The notes: a model not told the origin generated them from the letters alone. A stretch of 64,000 nucleotides of DNA from JAOUEA01 sp963734685 (GCA_963734685.1 CAVTIC010000007.1:1240001-1304000); one strand, 5' to 3'; positions 1 through 8,253 are shown, numbered from the stretch's first letter. Numbers and translations: made by a program.

Positions 1-238
1 TGTCCGCCATCGCCACCTGCGGGCAGGGCGAGACGTGCAGGTGGTGATCGCCATACCTGCAGTACAGCGGCCGCCGCAAGTCTGGGTTCGACCGGCCGGT
101 GATACCGTCAGGTCTACGGCACGCGACTTCCTCGTCGATCACGCCGAGATCGGCTTCGGGAGTCGAGAGGCTCAGCGCGGACAAGAGGCTCCACCGAGGC
201 GGTCTCCGACCCTGCCGGGCCGGACCGGAGGACCAGCC
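1..238. other. Leader region upstream of clpP
   Basis: No gene is recognisable. It should hold the clpP promoter and 5' leader; the only clear element is the Shine-Dalgarno GGAGGA just before the ATG. Confidence 0.4.
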
Positions 239-931
239 ATGAAGGAGATCACCGACTACCTGGTTCCAGTCGTCGTGGAGCAGACGAGCCGCGGCGAACG
301 CTCCTTCGACATCTACTCTCGCCTGCTGAGCGAGCGCATCGTCTTCTTGGGCATGCCCATCGACGACGCGATGGGAAACCTGATCATGGCCCAGCTCCTG
401 CACCTCGAGAGCGAGGACCCGGGGAAGGACATCAACCTCTACATCAACTCGCCCGGCGGCAGCATGACGACGCTGTTCGCGATCTACGACACGATGCAGT
501 ACATCAAGCCCGACGTCTCGACCATCGTCATGGGCCAGGCGGCCTCGGCCGCGGCCGTCTTGGCGCTGGCCGGCGCGAAGGGCAAGCGCTACACGCTTCC
601 CCACGCGCGGATCCTCCTGCACCAGCCCTACGGCGGCGCGGAGGGCCAGGCCGTCGACGTCGAGATCCAGGCCAAGGAGATCGTTCGCAACCGGGAGCGG
701 ATGAACGAGATCATCGCCACGCACACCGGTCAGCCGCTCGAGCGCGTGTCCAAGGACTCCGATCGCGACTTCATCCTGACCGCCGAGCAGGCCGTGGAGT
801 ACGGGGCGGTGGACGAGATCATCACCAAGCGTGGAATCACACCCGAACTCGCAGCAGTGGCCGCGGCCGGCTTCGAGGAGAAACCCTCCGAGACGTCCGA
901 GGTGAGGCTGGAGGAGCTCCACAAGCCCTAG
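239..931 (+). CDS. clpP: ATP-dependent Clp protease proteolytic subunit ClpP
   Basis: Serine peptidase (S14) forming the barrel chamber in which Clp ATPases (ClpX, ClpC) degrade unfolded or tagged cytosolic proteins. The 230-residue product has the oxyanion segment NSPGGS (about 70-75), the nucleophile Ser103 in GQAASAAA, His128 in RILLHQP and Asp177 in DRD; the 25- and 74-residue spacings from Ser match E. coli ClpP. I chose the ATG preceded by GGAGGA; an in-frame upstream extension to base 35 has no ClpP similarity. Actinobacteria usually carry tandem clpP genes; no partner lies downstream, and what precedes base 1 is unseen. Very confident identification. Confidence 0.97.
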   Translation: MKEITDYLVPVVVEQTSRGERSFDIYSRLLSERIVFLGMPIDDAMGNLIMAQLLHLESEDPGKDINLYINSPGGSMTTLFAIYDTMQYIKPDVSTIVMGQAASAAAVLALAGAKGKRYTLPHARILLHQPYGGAEGQAVDVEIQAKEIVRNRERMNEIIATHTGQPLERVSKDSDRDFILTAEQAVEYGAVDEIITKRGITPELAAVAAAGFEEKPSETSEVRLEELHKP

Positions 932-1041
932 GGAGTCGATGTCTTCACGGAGCGAGCCTCCGGCCGTTCGGTGCCAGGATCCGAGGACACCCGCGTCGGT
1001 CGGAGTCCGCGAGCGTCATCCTGAACTTCAGCCATCTCGTC

Positions 1042-1419
1042 TCAGGACGATGCCTCCCAGGTGTGGTGAACAGCTTCGATGTTGTTGCCATCGGGGTCGC
1101 GGACGAAAGCTCCGAAGTAGCCGGGATGGTATTCGGGCCAGACACGGGGTTCGTGCAACACCTCAGCGCCTGCCGCGACGGCTGCGTCCCGGAACGCGAT
1201 CACGGCTTCTCGCGTAGGTCCTGTGAACGCGATATGGGACTCTCGGAATCCGTCGCCCGTCTCGAGTGGGCCGAGCCAGAAGCATGGGAAGTCGAACCCG
1301 TAGCCGATGCGTGTACCGAAGTCGAGAACCCGGCTCGCGCCGATCTCCTTGAGGACGGCATCGTAGAAGGCAGTGCTGGCCGTCAGGTCGGCGCACTGGA
1401 TCGAGATGTGATCGAGCAT
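1042..1419 (-). CDS. VOC family (glyoxalase-like) metalloprotein
   Basis: A 125-residue single-module vicinal-oxygen-chelate protein of the glyoxalase/bleomycin-resistance/dioxygenase superfamily. The candidate metal ligands are visible in family positions: His4 (LDHISI), His62 (ESHIAF) and Glu115 (NNIEAV), and the C-terminal DPDGNNIE is the hallmark of the fold. It follows a good Shine-Dalgarno (GGAAGGAGG). It faces clpP tail to tail and has no pathway partner nearby, so the substrate cannot be stated; these small VOC proteins range from isomerases and fosfomycin/bleomycin-type resistance proteins to binding proteins. Confidence 0.88.
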   Translation of the reverse strand: MLDHISIQCADLTASTAFYDAVLKEIGASRVLDFGTRIGYGFDFPCFWLGPLETGDGFRESHIAFTGPTREAVIAFRDAAVAAGAEVLHEPRVWPEYHPGYFGAFVRDPDGNNIEAVHHTWEASS

Positions 1420-1589
1420 GCGACGAGCCTCCTTCCCTGTCGGTCTCGTTGGCGGTCATCGACGATCTTGAGGTGCAGTCCGATCCCTCCGGCCCTCGGA
1501 GCGCGGTGCGGCTCCCGCTCCCTTCGGTCGCCAGTGGCTGGTTCGGCGCATGGTGAGCACCTAGCAGGAGGTTCGTGTTCAGGCTCCGG

Positions 1590-1823
1590 TCAGAGCTGCA
1601 CCACGGGACAGGTCAGGGTCCGCGTGATGCCCTCGACCGCCTGGACCTTCGAGACGACCAGGCTTCCGAGCGCATCGATGCTCGCGGCCTCGACGCGGGC
1701 GACCACGTCGTAGGGCCCGGTGACGACATCTGCAGAACGCACACCATGCATCGCGCTCACGGTCTGCCCCACTCGGGAGGCCATCCCCACCTCGGCCTGG
1801 ATCAGCACGAATGCTTCGATCAT
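1590..1823 (-). CDS. Stand-alone Lrp/AsnC ligand-binding (RAM) domain protein
   Basis: A 77-residue protein equal to the C-terminal effector-binding and oligomerisation domain of Lrp/AsnC regulators, without the HTH half. The pattern EAFVLIQAEVG, then MHGVRSADVVTGPYDVVARVEA, then VVSKVQAVEGI is the alpha/beta sandwich of that domain. Such stand-alone proteins form oligomers that bind amino acids or modulate full-length Lrp proteins. Two in-frame ATGs are 6 bases apart; GAGGAGG abuts the first and is 7 bases from the second, so the second (1823) is preferred. Confidence 0.85.
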   Translation of the reverse strand: MIEAFVLIQAEVGMASRVGQTVSAMHGVRSADVVTGPYDVVARVEAASIDALGSLVVSKVQAVEGITRTLTCPVVQL

Positions 1824-2334
1824 CGCCATCCCTCCTCGGCGATGCCTACCCTGCCATCATCGACCTTGGTCGCTCAGACCACAATCGCACCATGCCACCA
1901 GGCCGATCTAAGCGGACTCGGACACCTCGGATCCTCAGAACCTATGTGGGCGTTCCCGGGCTTCGGATGGAAACGCGATCTGCAGCGAGTATGTGTCGCC
2001 GCGCTGCGAAGTCGCCTGCCTCCGAGCGTTCGCGATTCACGGAGAGGATTTGGAGCGCACCGACCGCTGCCTCATGCCCGCGTTCGGCATAGGCAGCGCC
2101 GACACCCAACCGCGACGATCAGTTCCATCCTGTAGCGGAGGAATGGCAGTCGCGTGCGGCTTGTGTCGCGCCCCTTCCATCGAAGGTGGCCGTGCCGTCG
2201 TCCTAACGAGGATGGCCCGACCCTCATCCCGTTCTCGTCGCGGATCGGAAGTGGCCTGTGGGGCAACGATGGACCTGGCCGACGAACGGAGCACGTCATG
2301 ATCAGTCGATCGACCGGTGAGATCGGAGGAGCAC
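1824..2334. other. Intergenic stretch, no recognisable gene
   Basis: About 510 bases without a convincing coding frame. Open frames on both strands are rich in Arg/Ser/Pro and lack recognisable motifs. The right end carries the GGAGGA of the next gene. No repeat or RNA gene was seen. Confidence 0.5.
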
Positions 2335-2691
2335 ATGGACATCGACGAGGCCGGGGTGCCCCCTGGAAACGGTCCAGCGATCGCTCGGATCTGGAGGGGC
2401 GCCACTCGGGAGGAGGACGGCCGGGCCTACCGCGATTCCCTCCGTGAGGACGTTCGTGAGGTCAGATCGGCCGAGGGGAACGTCGGCGCGTTCGTCCTCG
2501 AGCGCACAGACACCGGTCGATCGGAATTCCTGTTCATCTCGCTGTGGGAGTCGATGGACGCGGTGAGGGGCTTCGCAGGCGCCGATCCCGAACGAGCGGT
2601 CTATTTCAGAGACGACGAGCGGATGCTCCTCGAGCTGACACCGTACGTAGAGCACTACGAGATCGTCGCGGCAGACGTCGACCCTCGCTGA
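2335..2691 (+). CDS. Antibiotic-biosynthesis-monooxygenase-like (dimeric alpha/beta barrel) protein
   Basis: A 118-residue protein with the outline of the ABM/dimeric alpha-beta barrel fold: IARIWRGATREEDGRAYRDSL at the start, a central GAFVLER strand, then EFLFISLWESMDAVRGFAG, then a strand near ELTPYVEHYEIV. Family members are small monooxygenases, heme-degrading enzymes or enzyme-less stress proteins; no catalytic residue is decisive here. The start is ATG 2335, with GGAGGA five bases upstream. It stands alone between intergenic DNA and a convergent small membrane protein. Confidence 0.72.
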   Translation: MDIDEAGVPPGNGPAIARIWRGATREEDGRAYRDSLREDVREVRSAEGNVGAFVLERTDTGRSEFLFISLWESMDAVRGFAGADPERAVYFRDDERMLLELTPYVEHYEIVAADVDPR

Positions 2692-2706
2692 CCCGCCGTC
2701 TATCTC

Positions 2707-2943
2707 TCAGGGGACGGTCGGCTCAGGGACGTACTCGGTGCGCACGCAGCGATTGGCGGCCTGCTCCCAATGGAAGCCGACACCCGGTGTGTCTGCTCCC
2801 CGGGCGAGGCATGTCGCCTTCGCATCGACCAAGCTCTCCTGGGACGCGGCCTCGGGCCCGCGGCCCATCAGGAACATGGCCCCCAGCACCGCAACGGCCG
2901 ATACGGCGGCGACCAGGATCAGCGTCGGGGTTTGGTACGTCAT
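2707..2943 (-). CDS. Small single-pass membrane protein
   Basis: A 78-residue product with one N-terminal hydrophobic segment (about residues 7-26) and a polar tail containing two cysteines (CLARG and NRCVRTEY) that could pair outside the membrane. A GAGG stretch lies upstream of the ATG. Family not recognised; function unknown. It ends close to the convergent ABM-like gene. Confidence 0.55.
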   Translation of the reverse strand: MTYQTPTLILVAAVSAVAVLGAMFLMGRGPEAASQESLVDAKATCLARGADTPGVGFHWEQAANRCVRTEYVPEPTVP

Positions 2944-3002
2944 GCTGAGAGCCTCGGCACCGGAGGTGCCGAGGTTGAGCCATGTCGACCGATGAAGCTG
3001 GC

Positions 3003-3268
3003 TCAGCCGGCGGACGCCTGCTTCTTCGCGAGGGCGTCCCGGAGGTACTCGCTCGATGCCTGCACCTTCTCGCGCGTCGATGCCAAGTCGCCGGTGAGCG
3101 CGCCGTTGTCGCTCACTGACTGCGCCGCCGATGATGACGGTGTTCGACGTTCGCCGTGTCGGCGGCCAGGACCACCGTCGCGAGCAGGTCGATCACGGCG
3201 CGGTGCCCGGCGTGTCCCGTCGATCACGTCGACGTTGGCCTGCTTCCCGGGCGTGAGCAGCCCACCCG
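3003..3268 (-). pseudogene. C-terminal remnant of an amidohydrolase (decayed)
   Basis: Fragments in successive reading frames together resemble the C-terminal end of metal-dependent amidohydrolases (cytosine/atrazine deaminase type): LLTPGKQANVDVID, then VIDLLATVVLAADTANV, then NTVIIGGA, then DNGALTGDLASTREKVQAS before the stop. In intact relatives these pieces lie in one frame, so at least two indels are needed. The catalytic barrel is absent; upstream DNA belongs to a different gene. I read this as a truncated, frameshifted leftover. Confidence 0.55.
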
Positions 3269-3640
3269 GTACTTCGTCGATTGGCAGAGGGGTGTGCGGA
3301 CGGTCCGATCGACTTTCGAGTGGAAGCGCGGTGGCGAGTTCCTCTTCCGCGCCCGTCTCCGGAAGACGAGCAGGGGAGCGTTCTCCGGCTGGTCGCCGAT
3401 CGCCTCGTTCATCCAGACGTAATCAGCCGACGGGAGCCCTTGGCCTGCGGCCTCGACCCCGCCACTGCTCGACGCACCTATCGATGCCGTCCGACCACCT
3501 TCGCCGGGCTTTGGGAAGTCCTCGGCCTCAGCGACGATCTGACTCACGCGCTGATGAGTCACGCCGAGGATCGGTGCGATGTCCTTGGCGCGCAGGTAGC
3601 CCTGCTCGACCAGGGCGCGGATCTCGGCTGACTCAGGCAC
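3224..3640 (-). CDS. Small helix-turn-helix protein coupled to the preceding membrane protein gene
   Basis: The first 45 residues look like a short HTH domain: AEIRALVEQG, then AKDIAPILGVTHQRVSQIV (residues 19-36), then EDFPKP, as in small actinobacterial or phage-type DNA-binding proteins. The rest, to residue 138, is low in recognisable structure and its last third runs into the amidohydrolase remnant, so the original C-terminus may be lost. The GTG start at 3640 overlaps the end of the upstream membrane-protein gene by 8 bases, suggesting translational coupling. Confidence 0.55.
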   Translation of the reverse strand: MPESAEIRALVEQGYLRAKDIAPILGVTHQRVSQIVAEAEDFPKPGEGGRTASIGASSSGGVEAAGQGLPSADYVWMNEAIGDQPENAPLLVFRRRARKRNSPPRFHSKVDRTVRTPLCQSTKYRVGCSRPGSRPTST

Positions 3641-4154
3641 CGCTCGACACAAGCGCGCCGACGGAGACAGCCAGCGCGAAGAGGCCGATGCCGATGCAAA
3701 CGAGCTGGAAATACATCCACGTTCGCCGCGCCTTGAGCGTCTCGTGATAGCGGCTGTCCACCATGGACTTGGCAAGGCTTGCAGCCAAGGCACGGTAGGG
3801 ATCTTCGGGCTCGCTCTGCAGCACTTCCACAATCTTCGGTGCGACAAGCCAATCGGGAGCGTCTCGGCGAGACTTGGTGCCACCGATAGGGGTCCTGGGC
3901 TTCATGGCAAGCAGGCCGAACACCACTGCCAGCGCGAGGAGAGAGAGTCCGACGGCGAGGGATTTTGCCCCCAGCGACGGCCACTTATCTCTGAAAGCTA
4001 TTGCACCTGTGAATCCCGAGGCACCGAGAACGAATCCGTTCACGGCGAGGATCGAGCCGATCCGCTGCTGTTGGTCTTGGAGCTGCGCAGTCCAGTGAGA
4101 CTCCGCAAGGATTAGGTGCTTGAAGACGACCTCCCAGGATGAGGCGCCCGCCAT
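3633..4154 (-). CDS. Three-TM membrane protein resembling SLATT/PycTM effectors
   Basis: A 173-residue protein: an amphipathic N-terminal helix (residues 1-38, with QDQQQR just before the membrane), two closely spaced membrane helices (about 40-62 and 66-87), a cytosolic helix-rich segment (about 95-145) and a last membrane helix (146-170). This order is that of SLATT and PycTM domains, pore-forming effectors of nucleotide-signal defence systems. The match is by architecture only. No nucleotide cyclase lies in view. Good Shine-Dalgarno (GGGAGG) before the ATG. The gene overlaps a small HTH gene downstream and diverges from an XRE-like gene. Confidence 0.6.
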   Translation of the reverse strand: MAGASSWEVVFKHLILAESHWTAQLQDQQQRIGSILAVNGFVLGASGFTGAIAFRDKWPSLGAKSLAVGLSLLALAVVFGLLAMKPRTPIGGTKSRRDAPDWLVAPKIVEVLQSEPEDPYRALAASLAKSMVDSRYHETLKARRTWMYFQLVCIGIGLFALAVSVGALVSSGA

Positions 4155-4256
4155 CGTCCACCTCCCTCTTGATCGATGAAGCTCGGGCCGCCGGATCGAC
4201 CATAGTCCGCACCCCCCTTCCGCGCCCGACTCGAGCGACGAGTCATCGCATCGGGC

Positions 4257-4262
4257 TAGCCT
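4257..4262 (+). promoter_or_regulatory. TANNNT -10 box of the XRE-like gene (leaderless type)
   Basis: TAGCCT lies five bases before the ATG at 4268, so transcription is expected to begin at or next to the start codon. No Shine-Dalgarno is present. Confidence 0.5.
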
Positions 4263-4267
4263 GGCGC

Positions 4268-4450
4268 ATGCTCCCGATCATCGTGCAGCACCTGCCCCGT
4301 GACCGGGAGCGGATGGGACTGCGTGAGGTTCAGATGGCGGGACGGCTCGACCTGACGCTTCGGCAGTACCAGGCGCTCGAAGCAGGTGAGCTGTGGATCG
4401 ACTACGACCTGTACCTCCGCATCACCGACCTATGTGGGTGGCCACGTTGA
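4268..4450 (+). CDS. Short XRE-like HTH protein
   Basis: A 60-residue protein consisting of little more than a Cro/cI-type helix-turn-helix: RERMGLREVQMAGRLDL, then LRQYQALEAGELWID, then YLRITDLCGWPR, matching the family pattern of five helices ending at the LE.G turn. It diverges from the SLATT-like membrane protein gene, which makes local autoregulation plausible. The start is supported by a TAGCCT box five bases upstream rather than by a ribosome-binding site. Confidence 0.6.
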   Translation: MLPIIVQHLPRDRERMGLREVQMAGRLDLTLRQYQALEAGELWIDYDLYLRITDLCGWPR

Positions 4451-4768
4451 ACGCCGAGGACATCCCGCCGACCTTCCGCGAGGACCGGAGCAGTGGGGCT
4501 GCCGCACTCGATGCGAAGAATGCGGAACGCGACCCCGATCCTGAAGCACTACCCACGGGTAGGACACCAGGGCTGAGCAACCAGCTGAAGCGACCGGGCA
4601 GGAACCTTATTGCCATCTTTGGCTCCATATCCCGTCAGTGGAGGGGCGGAGGCATGCATCCGAGTCCGAGCGTGGAGCCGAGTCTCCGGCGCGGTGCGGA
4701 GCCGAGTACGGACGGGCCTCAAGGGCAGTCCTGCCGTCGCCGATGTCTCGTCCGGTGAGGAGGTCTTG
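4451..4768. other. Intergenic stretch, no recognisable gene
   Basis: About 318 bases. A frame starting at 4432 and running to 4758 exists but shows no domain, no ribosome-binding site and overlaps the XRE-like gene, so I do not call it. The right end contains the GAGGAGG that serves the next gene. Confidence 0.45.
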
Positions 4769-5224
4769 ATGAGCCAACGGATCGCTCCGCCGCCAGTCCC
4801 GCCACCGCCGCCGGTGACGGGACCCCAACAGGTGGGCAAGGAGGCTGCATGGAAGCACTGGTGGTTCTGGGTCATCGTCGTGCTTGTGGTGCTGCTGGTC
4901 GCTGCCGTGGCTGCGGGCTCGCCAGGCGACCCCTCCCCGCCGCGCTCCGCTGCCGAGCCGAGCCCGCGCGCTGCCTCGACTGCAAGCCCGAGCCCTGCCT
5001 CAACACCGACGTCGCCCCGCTGGCTCATGACCCCCGAAGAGGTCGCGGCCGGGCTGCCTGACCGCTACATGGACGCACTCTGCCCAACGATCGATATCCT
5101 TCCGAGGGAGTTGCTGCTCCGCAAGTTCGTGCAGGGTTACAAGAAGGGCGGCAACGTTTCCGGCATGCCGCCGGCGCGGTTGGTCTTCGAAGCCATGGAG
5201 AGATCTTGCGAGCAGCATCCCTGA
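4769..5224 (+). CDS. Proline-rich single-pass membrane protein, unknown function
   Basis: A 151-residue protein with a cytosolic Pro-rich head (PPPVPPPPPVTGP), one membrane helix (about residues 33-53), a Ser/Pro/Ala-rich extracellular linker and a compact C-terminal domain beginning near PRWLMTPEEV with two cysteines (ALCPT, RSCEQ). The layout is common among actinobacterial surface proteins whose function is unknown. The start was chosen for the GAGGAGG seven bases upstream. No recognised partner. Confidence 0.7.
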   Translation: MSQRIAPPPVPPPPPVTGPQQVGKEAAWKHWWFWVIVVLVVLLVAAVAAGSPGDPSPPRSAAEPSPRAASTASPSPASTPTSPRWLMTPEEVAAGLPDRYMDALCPTIDILPRELLLRKFVQGYKKGGNVSGMPPARLVFEAMERSCEQHP

Positions 5225-5874
5225 GCGAGTAGCTTCCGCCCGTGCCAAGGAGGTCTTGGATGCACTGTCCGGCATCCTCGCGGCAGCCGAGCCAGATCAT
5301 CGCTGAGCTGTTGGCTAGGAACCCGGGCACGGGCGAGCTAATGACCAACAGCCGTGTCTGGCCGCTCCACTCAAGGGTCAATCGTCAAGCGGCCTCCAGG
5401 ATTGACCCCGTAACGACCCTTCCGAGTCCCTTGATGCCCTGCGTCGCCCGTGGAGACGCACGTTCCAGACCCCATGAGATTGACCCTTCGATCGACCTCG
5501 CCAGCGCCGCGGAGCCTGGCGAGGGACATGGCCTCGGACAACTTGGTAGGGCCTCCAGGATCTGCATGGCGTCCTGCTGGGGGACTTCACCGACCCACCC
5601 CTCCTCCGGGGCCGCGTGTAGCGTCTGTCGCTTCGAGTGAGCCGCGAGAGGAGGCGTCGCCGGTCAGGCCGGCGACAGGGTCGTCAGGACCGGGCAGGTC
5701 CCGTACCGCCGGTGGAGAAGACGAGCGTGTCGAATCCGAGGCGCTTGCGGACTGGTCCAAGCTCGAGGAGACCGCGGACTGTCGATGAGGTCGAGCCAAA
5801 GTCTGTTGTCACCGATTAGTCACAGCGCGAGCTGTCGAGGGTGCGGCGAAGAAGCATCGCCGCTGGTCAGGAGG
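5225..5874. other. Gene-poor stretch upstream of tRNA-Asn
   Basis: About 650 bases without a supportable gene. Open frames are Arg/Ser-rich shadows. It holds an inverted repeat (GGGTCAAT/ATTGACCC, described separately) and a third copy of ATTGACCC at 5479-5486. This may be degraded mobile DNA next to a tRNA gene, but no transposase or integrase is recognisable. Confidence 0.45.
5375..5408. repeat. Inverted repeat GGGTCAAT / ATTGACCC
   Basis: Perfect 8-base arms at 5375-5382 and 5401-5408 around an 18-base loop, with an extra direct copy of ATTGACCC at 5479-5486. Could be a regulator or recombinase site, or the trace of a mobile element; no protein partner is visible. Confidence 0.45.
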
Positions 5875-5947
5875 CTCCGGGGGTGGGACTCGAACCCACA
5901 ACCTACGGATTAACAGTCCGCCGCTCTGCCGGTTGAGCTACCCCGGA
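5875..5947 (-). tRNA. tRNA-Asn (anticodon GTT)
   Basis: A complete 73-base cloverleaf on the minus strand. The acceptor stem is TCCGGGG pairing with CCCCGGA, the D-arm begins GCTC, the anticodon loop is CTGTTAA with anticodon GTT, and the T-arm reads GTGGG-TTCGAGT-CCCAC. CCA is not encoded. It borders the accessory region to its left. Confidence 0.97.
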
Positions 5948-6045
5948 AGGTGGAGCGTCGGGCAGTCTACCAGTGGCCCTGTTCCGCCCGAGCGCGCGGC
6001 GGTAGGCTGGTTCCTTCGCGACATCGACCCGGAGAGGACCCTCCC

Positions 6046-6318
6046 ATGAAGATCCGCTCGTTGCTGCTCGTGGCCGCAGGCATCGGCATCGGCTACACGA
6101 TCGCCGGGAAACTCCGCGAGGACGACCCTGAGGTCGTGCGCGGCCCGCAGCGTCGGGCGTCCGCCTCCTCGCCGGCGCTCCAGGTGGTCACCGGTGGAGC
6201 GCAGCGCCTCGCGGACCAGGCGAGCGAACGCAGCCTCGATGCGATCCGGCGAGCCCGGGGTGCGATCCGCTCACGGCTGGGCGAGCAAGACACGTTCGAC
6301 GACGTCGCCTGGAACTGA
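6046..6318 (+). CDS. Small membrane-anchored protein (YtxH-like layout)
   Basis: A 90-residue protein with an N-terminal hydrophobic helix (about residues 4-22, LLLVAAGIGIGYTIAGK) followed by a charged, helix-prone tail ending DTFDDVAWN. This layout recalls small YtxH-type stress or envelope proteins, but no motif proves it. GGAGAGG precedes the ATG and a TAGGCT box lies at 6003-6008. It is convergent with the pilin-like gene, only nine bases away. Confidence 0.7.
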   Translation: MKIRSLLLVAAGIGIGYTIAGKLREDDPEVVRGPQRRASASSPALQVVTGGAQRLADQASERSLDAIRRARGAIRSRLGEQDTFDDVAWN

Positions 6319-6327
6319 CCGGCGCGA

Positions 6328-6825
6328 TCAGCCGGCGGGCCACCGCGTGCCGAAGGTCACGGCCGTGGCCTGATCGGCGGTGCAGTCCGATGCGGACGCC
6401 TGGGGGTCAACGCCGAAGCCGATGCCGAGCGTGATCCAGTCCCGGATGAAGAAGCACTTGCCCGACTCGCTGTACACGGCGGCGACGAACTGGTGGCCGG
6501 TGGTCGCCCGGTCGGGCACCCACATGCTCGCGTTCTCGGGGCCGGAGCTGTTCGTCAGCTCGTCGAAGAATCTCACGGACGGCTCTGCGGCCTCGAGATC
6601 GACGGGGAAGGCATCAGCGTACGTGGCGTGGTCGGTGAACACGATGCGGCCGGTCTCCAACGCCTTGGCGGCGGTCTGCTTCGCGGCGGAATCCTGGGCC
6701 CGCTGCTTCATGCCGACGAACGTGCTGGTCGCCATGGTCACCAGCACTCCGATGATCGTGACCGTGACCATCAGCTCGATCAGGGTGAAGCCGTCTTCCT
6801 CGCGGAGATCCGGGATGCGGATCAT
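6328..6825 (-). CDS. Type IV pilin/pseudopilin-like protein
   Basis: A 165-residue secreted subunit with a class III signal: a short leader ending in Gly, then the processing motif FTLIELM with the conserved Glu five residues after the cleavage point, followed by a 20-residue hydrophobic helix. A prepilin peptidase would cut before Phe and methylate it. The C-terminal domain has two cysteines (GKCFF, SDCTA) likely to form the usual disulfide loop. No assembly ATPase or peptidase gene lies nearby, so it depends on a pilus or secretion system encoded elsewhere. Confidence 0.88.
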   Translation of the reverse strand: MIRIPDLREEDGFTLIELMVTVTIIGVLVTMATSTFVGMKQRAQDSAAKQTAAKALETGRIVFTDHATYADAFPVDLEAAEPSVRFFDELTNSSGPENASMWVPDRATTGHQFVAAVYSESGKCFFIRDWITLGIGFGVDPQASASDCTADQATAVTFGTRWPAG

Positions 6826-6933
6826 GGCGCTCCATCTCGGCCGGGGGCGCGGACTTCCCGACGCCCGTCACTTCAGAACATCGGAGTGCCGGCCGGTATG
6901 ACTTGAGCCCTGAGGAGGGTGTGCGTACGTACC

Positions 6934-8253
6934 CTATTCCAAGTAGTCGCGGAGCTTCTGCGAGCGGCTCGGGTGGCGCAGCTTCGACAGCGTCTTCGAC
7001 TCGATCTGCCGGATGCGCTCGCGCGTGACGCCGAACTCGCGCCCCACTTCTTCCAGCGTCCTCGGGTGGCCGTCGACCAGGCCGAACCGCAGCTGGATCA
7101 CCTTCTTCTCGCGCTCGCTCAGGGTGTGGAGCACGCTCTCGAGCTGTTCCTGCAGCAGGATGAAGCTCGCCGCATCGACCGGCACGACGGCCTCGGCGTC
7201 CTCGATGAAGTCGCCGAGGTGGCTGTCCTCTTCCTCGCCGATCGGGGTCTCGAGCGAGACCGGCTCCTGCGAGACCTTCTGGATCTCCCGGACCTTCTCG
7301 GGGCCGATGCCCATGACCTTGCCGATCTCGTCGGGCGTGGGCTCCCGTCCGAGATCCTGCAGCAGCTGACGCTGCACGCGCACGAGCTTGTTGATCGTCT
7401 CGACCATGTGCACCGGGATGCGGATCGTGCGCGCCTGGTCGGCGATCGCGCGCGTGATCGCCTGGCGGATCCACCACGTCGCGTACGTCGAGAACTTGAA
7501 GCCCTTGGCGTAGTCGAACTTCTCGACCGCGCGGATCAGGCCCAGGTTGCCTTCCTGGATCAGGTCCAGGAAGAGCATGCCGCGGCCGACGTAACGCTTG
7601 GCGATCGAGACGACCAGCCGAAGGTTGGCCTCGATCAGCTTGCGCTTGGCGAGCTGGCCGTCGCGCTCAACCCGATGGAGCCACGCCTGCATCTCGTCCT
7701 CGGACTTGGGACGGTAGCTCTTGGCGATCTTCTCCCGGCCGATGCCCTCGACCCGGCCGAAGGCGGTCAGTTGGTGCTCGCGGATCTCCCACACCTTCTG
7801 CACGCAACCCTTCAAGGCGTGGGGCTCGGCCTTGCTCTCCTCGTCGTCACGGATCTGCACCTGGAGCGCCGTGGACAGCTCCCCCGCCTCGATGCGCCGG
7901 GCGAGGTCGATCTCTTGCGCGGCGTTCAGCAGCGGGACCTTGCCGATCTCCTTCAGGTACATGCGGACCGGGTCGTTGGTCGGCGCCTTCAGGAGGTCGA
8001 CCTCGATGCGCACCTGGGTCGCCGCGTCGGTCTCCTCGCCGGGAACCTCGATGACCTCGATGCCCTCGGTCGTCAGGTGGTCCTGCACCTGGGTGAGGAA
8101 CTCCTCGACCTGCTCGGGGGTGAAGTCGTCGACCGGGACCGCCTCGAGCAGGTCCTCAGACGTGACGAAGCCTCGTTCCCGCCCTTTGGCGGTGACGGAT
8201 TCCTTGACCTCGTCGAGGCTCAGTGGGGATTCGTCGCGGGCCGGGACAGCCAA
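6934..8253 (-). CDS. rpoD: Primary RNA polymerase sigma factor RpoD (SigA/HrdB type)
   Basis: Directs RNA polymerase to housekeeping promoters. All group 1 regions are visible: 1.2 (DPVRMYLKEIGKVPLL), 2 (NLRLVVSIAKRY, then LIQEGNLGLIRAVEKFD, then FSTYATWWIRQAITRAI), 3 (PTPDEIGKVMG) and 4 (EKKVIQLRFGL, then LEEVGREFGVTRERIRQIE). The N-terminus is short, as in actinobacteria lacking the long acidic 1.1 extension. I prefer the TTG at 8253 because GAGGAG lies five bases upstream; the frame is open further to 8337. It lies downstream of dnaG and dgt, the usual macromolecular-synthesis grouping. Confidence 0.97.
   Translation of the reverse strand: MAVPARDESPLSLDEVKESVTAKGRERGFVTSEDLLEAVPVDDFTPEQVEEFLTQVQDHLTTEGIEVIEVPGEETDAATQVRIEVDLLKAPTNDPVRMYLKEIGKVPLLNAAQEIDLARRIEAGELSTALQVQIRDDEESKAEPHALKGCVQKVWEIREHQLTAFGRVEGIGREKIAKSYRPKSEDEMQAWLHRVERDGQLAKRKLIEANLRLVVSIAKRYVGRGMLFLDLIQEGNLGLIRAVEKFDYAKGFKFSTYATWWIRQAITRAIADQARTIRIPVHMVETINKLVRVQRQLLQDLGREPTPDEIGKVMGIGPEKVREIQKVSQEPVSLETPIGEEEDSHLGDFIEDAEAVVPVDAASFILLQEQLESVLHTLSEREKKVIQLRFGLVDGHPRTLEEVGREFGVTRERIRQIESKTLSKLRHPSRSQKLRDYLE

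Noticed and set aside
4432..4758. Possible 108-codon gene after the XRE-like gene
   Set aside because: Overlaps the XRE-like gene, has no ribosome-binding site or TANNNT box, and low-complexity content.
5225..5874. Insertion sequence near tRNA-Asn
   Set aside because: Inverted octamers exist, but no transposase frame, DDE motif or target duplication was found.
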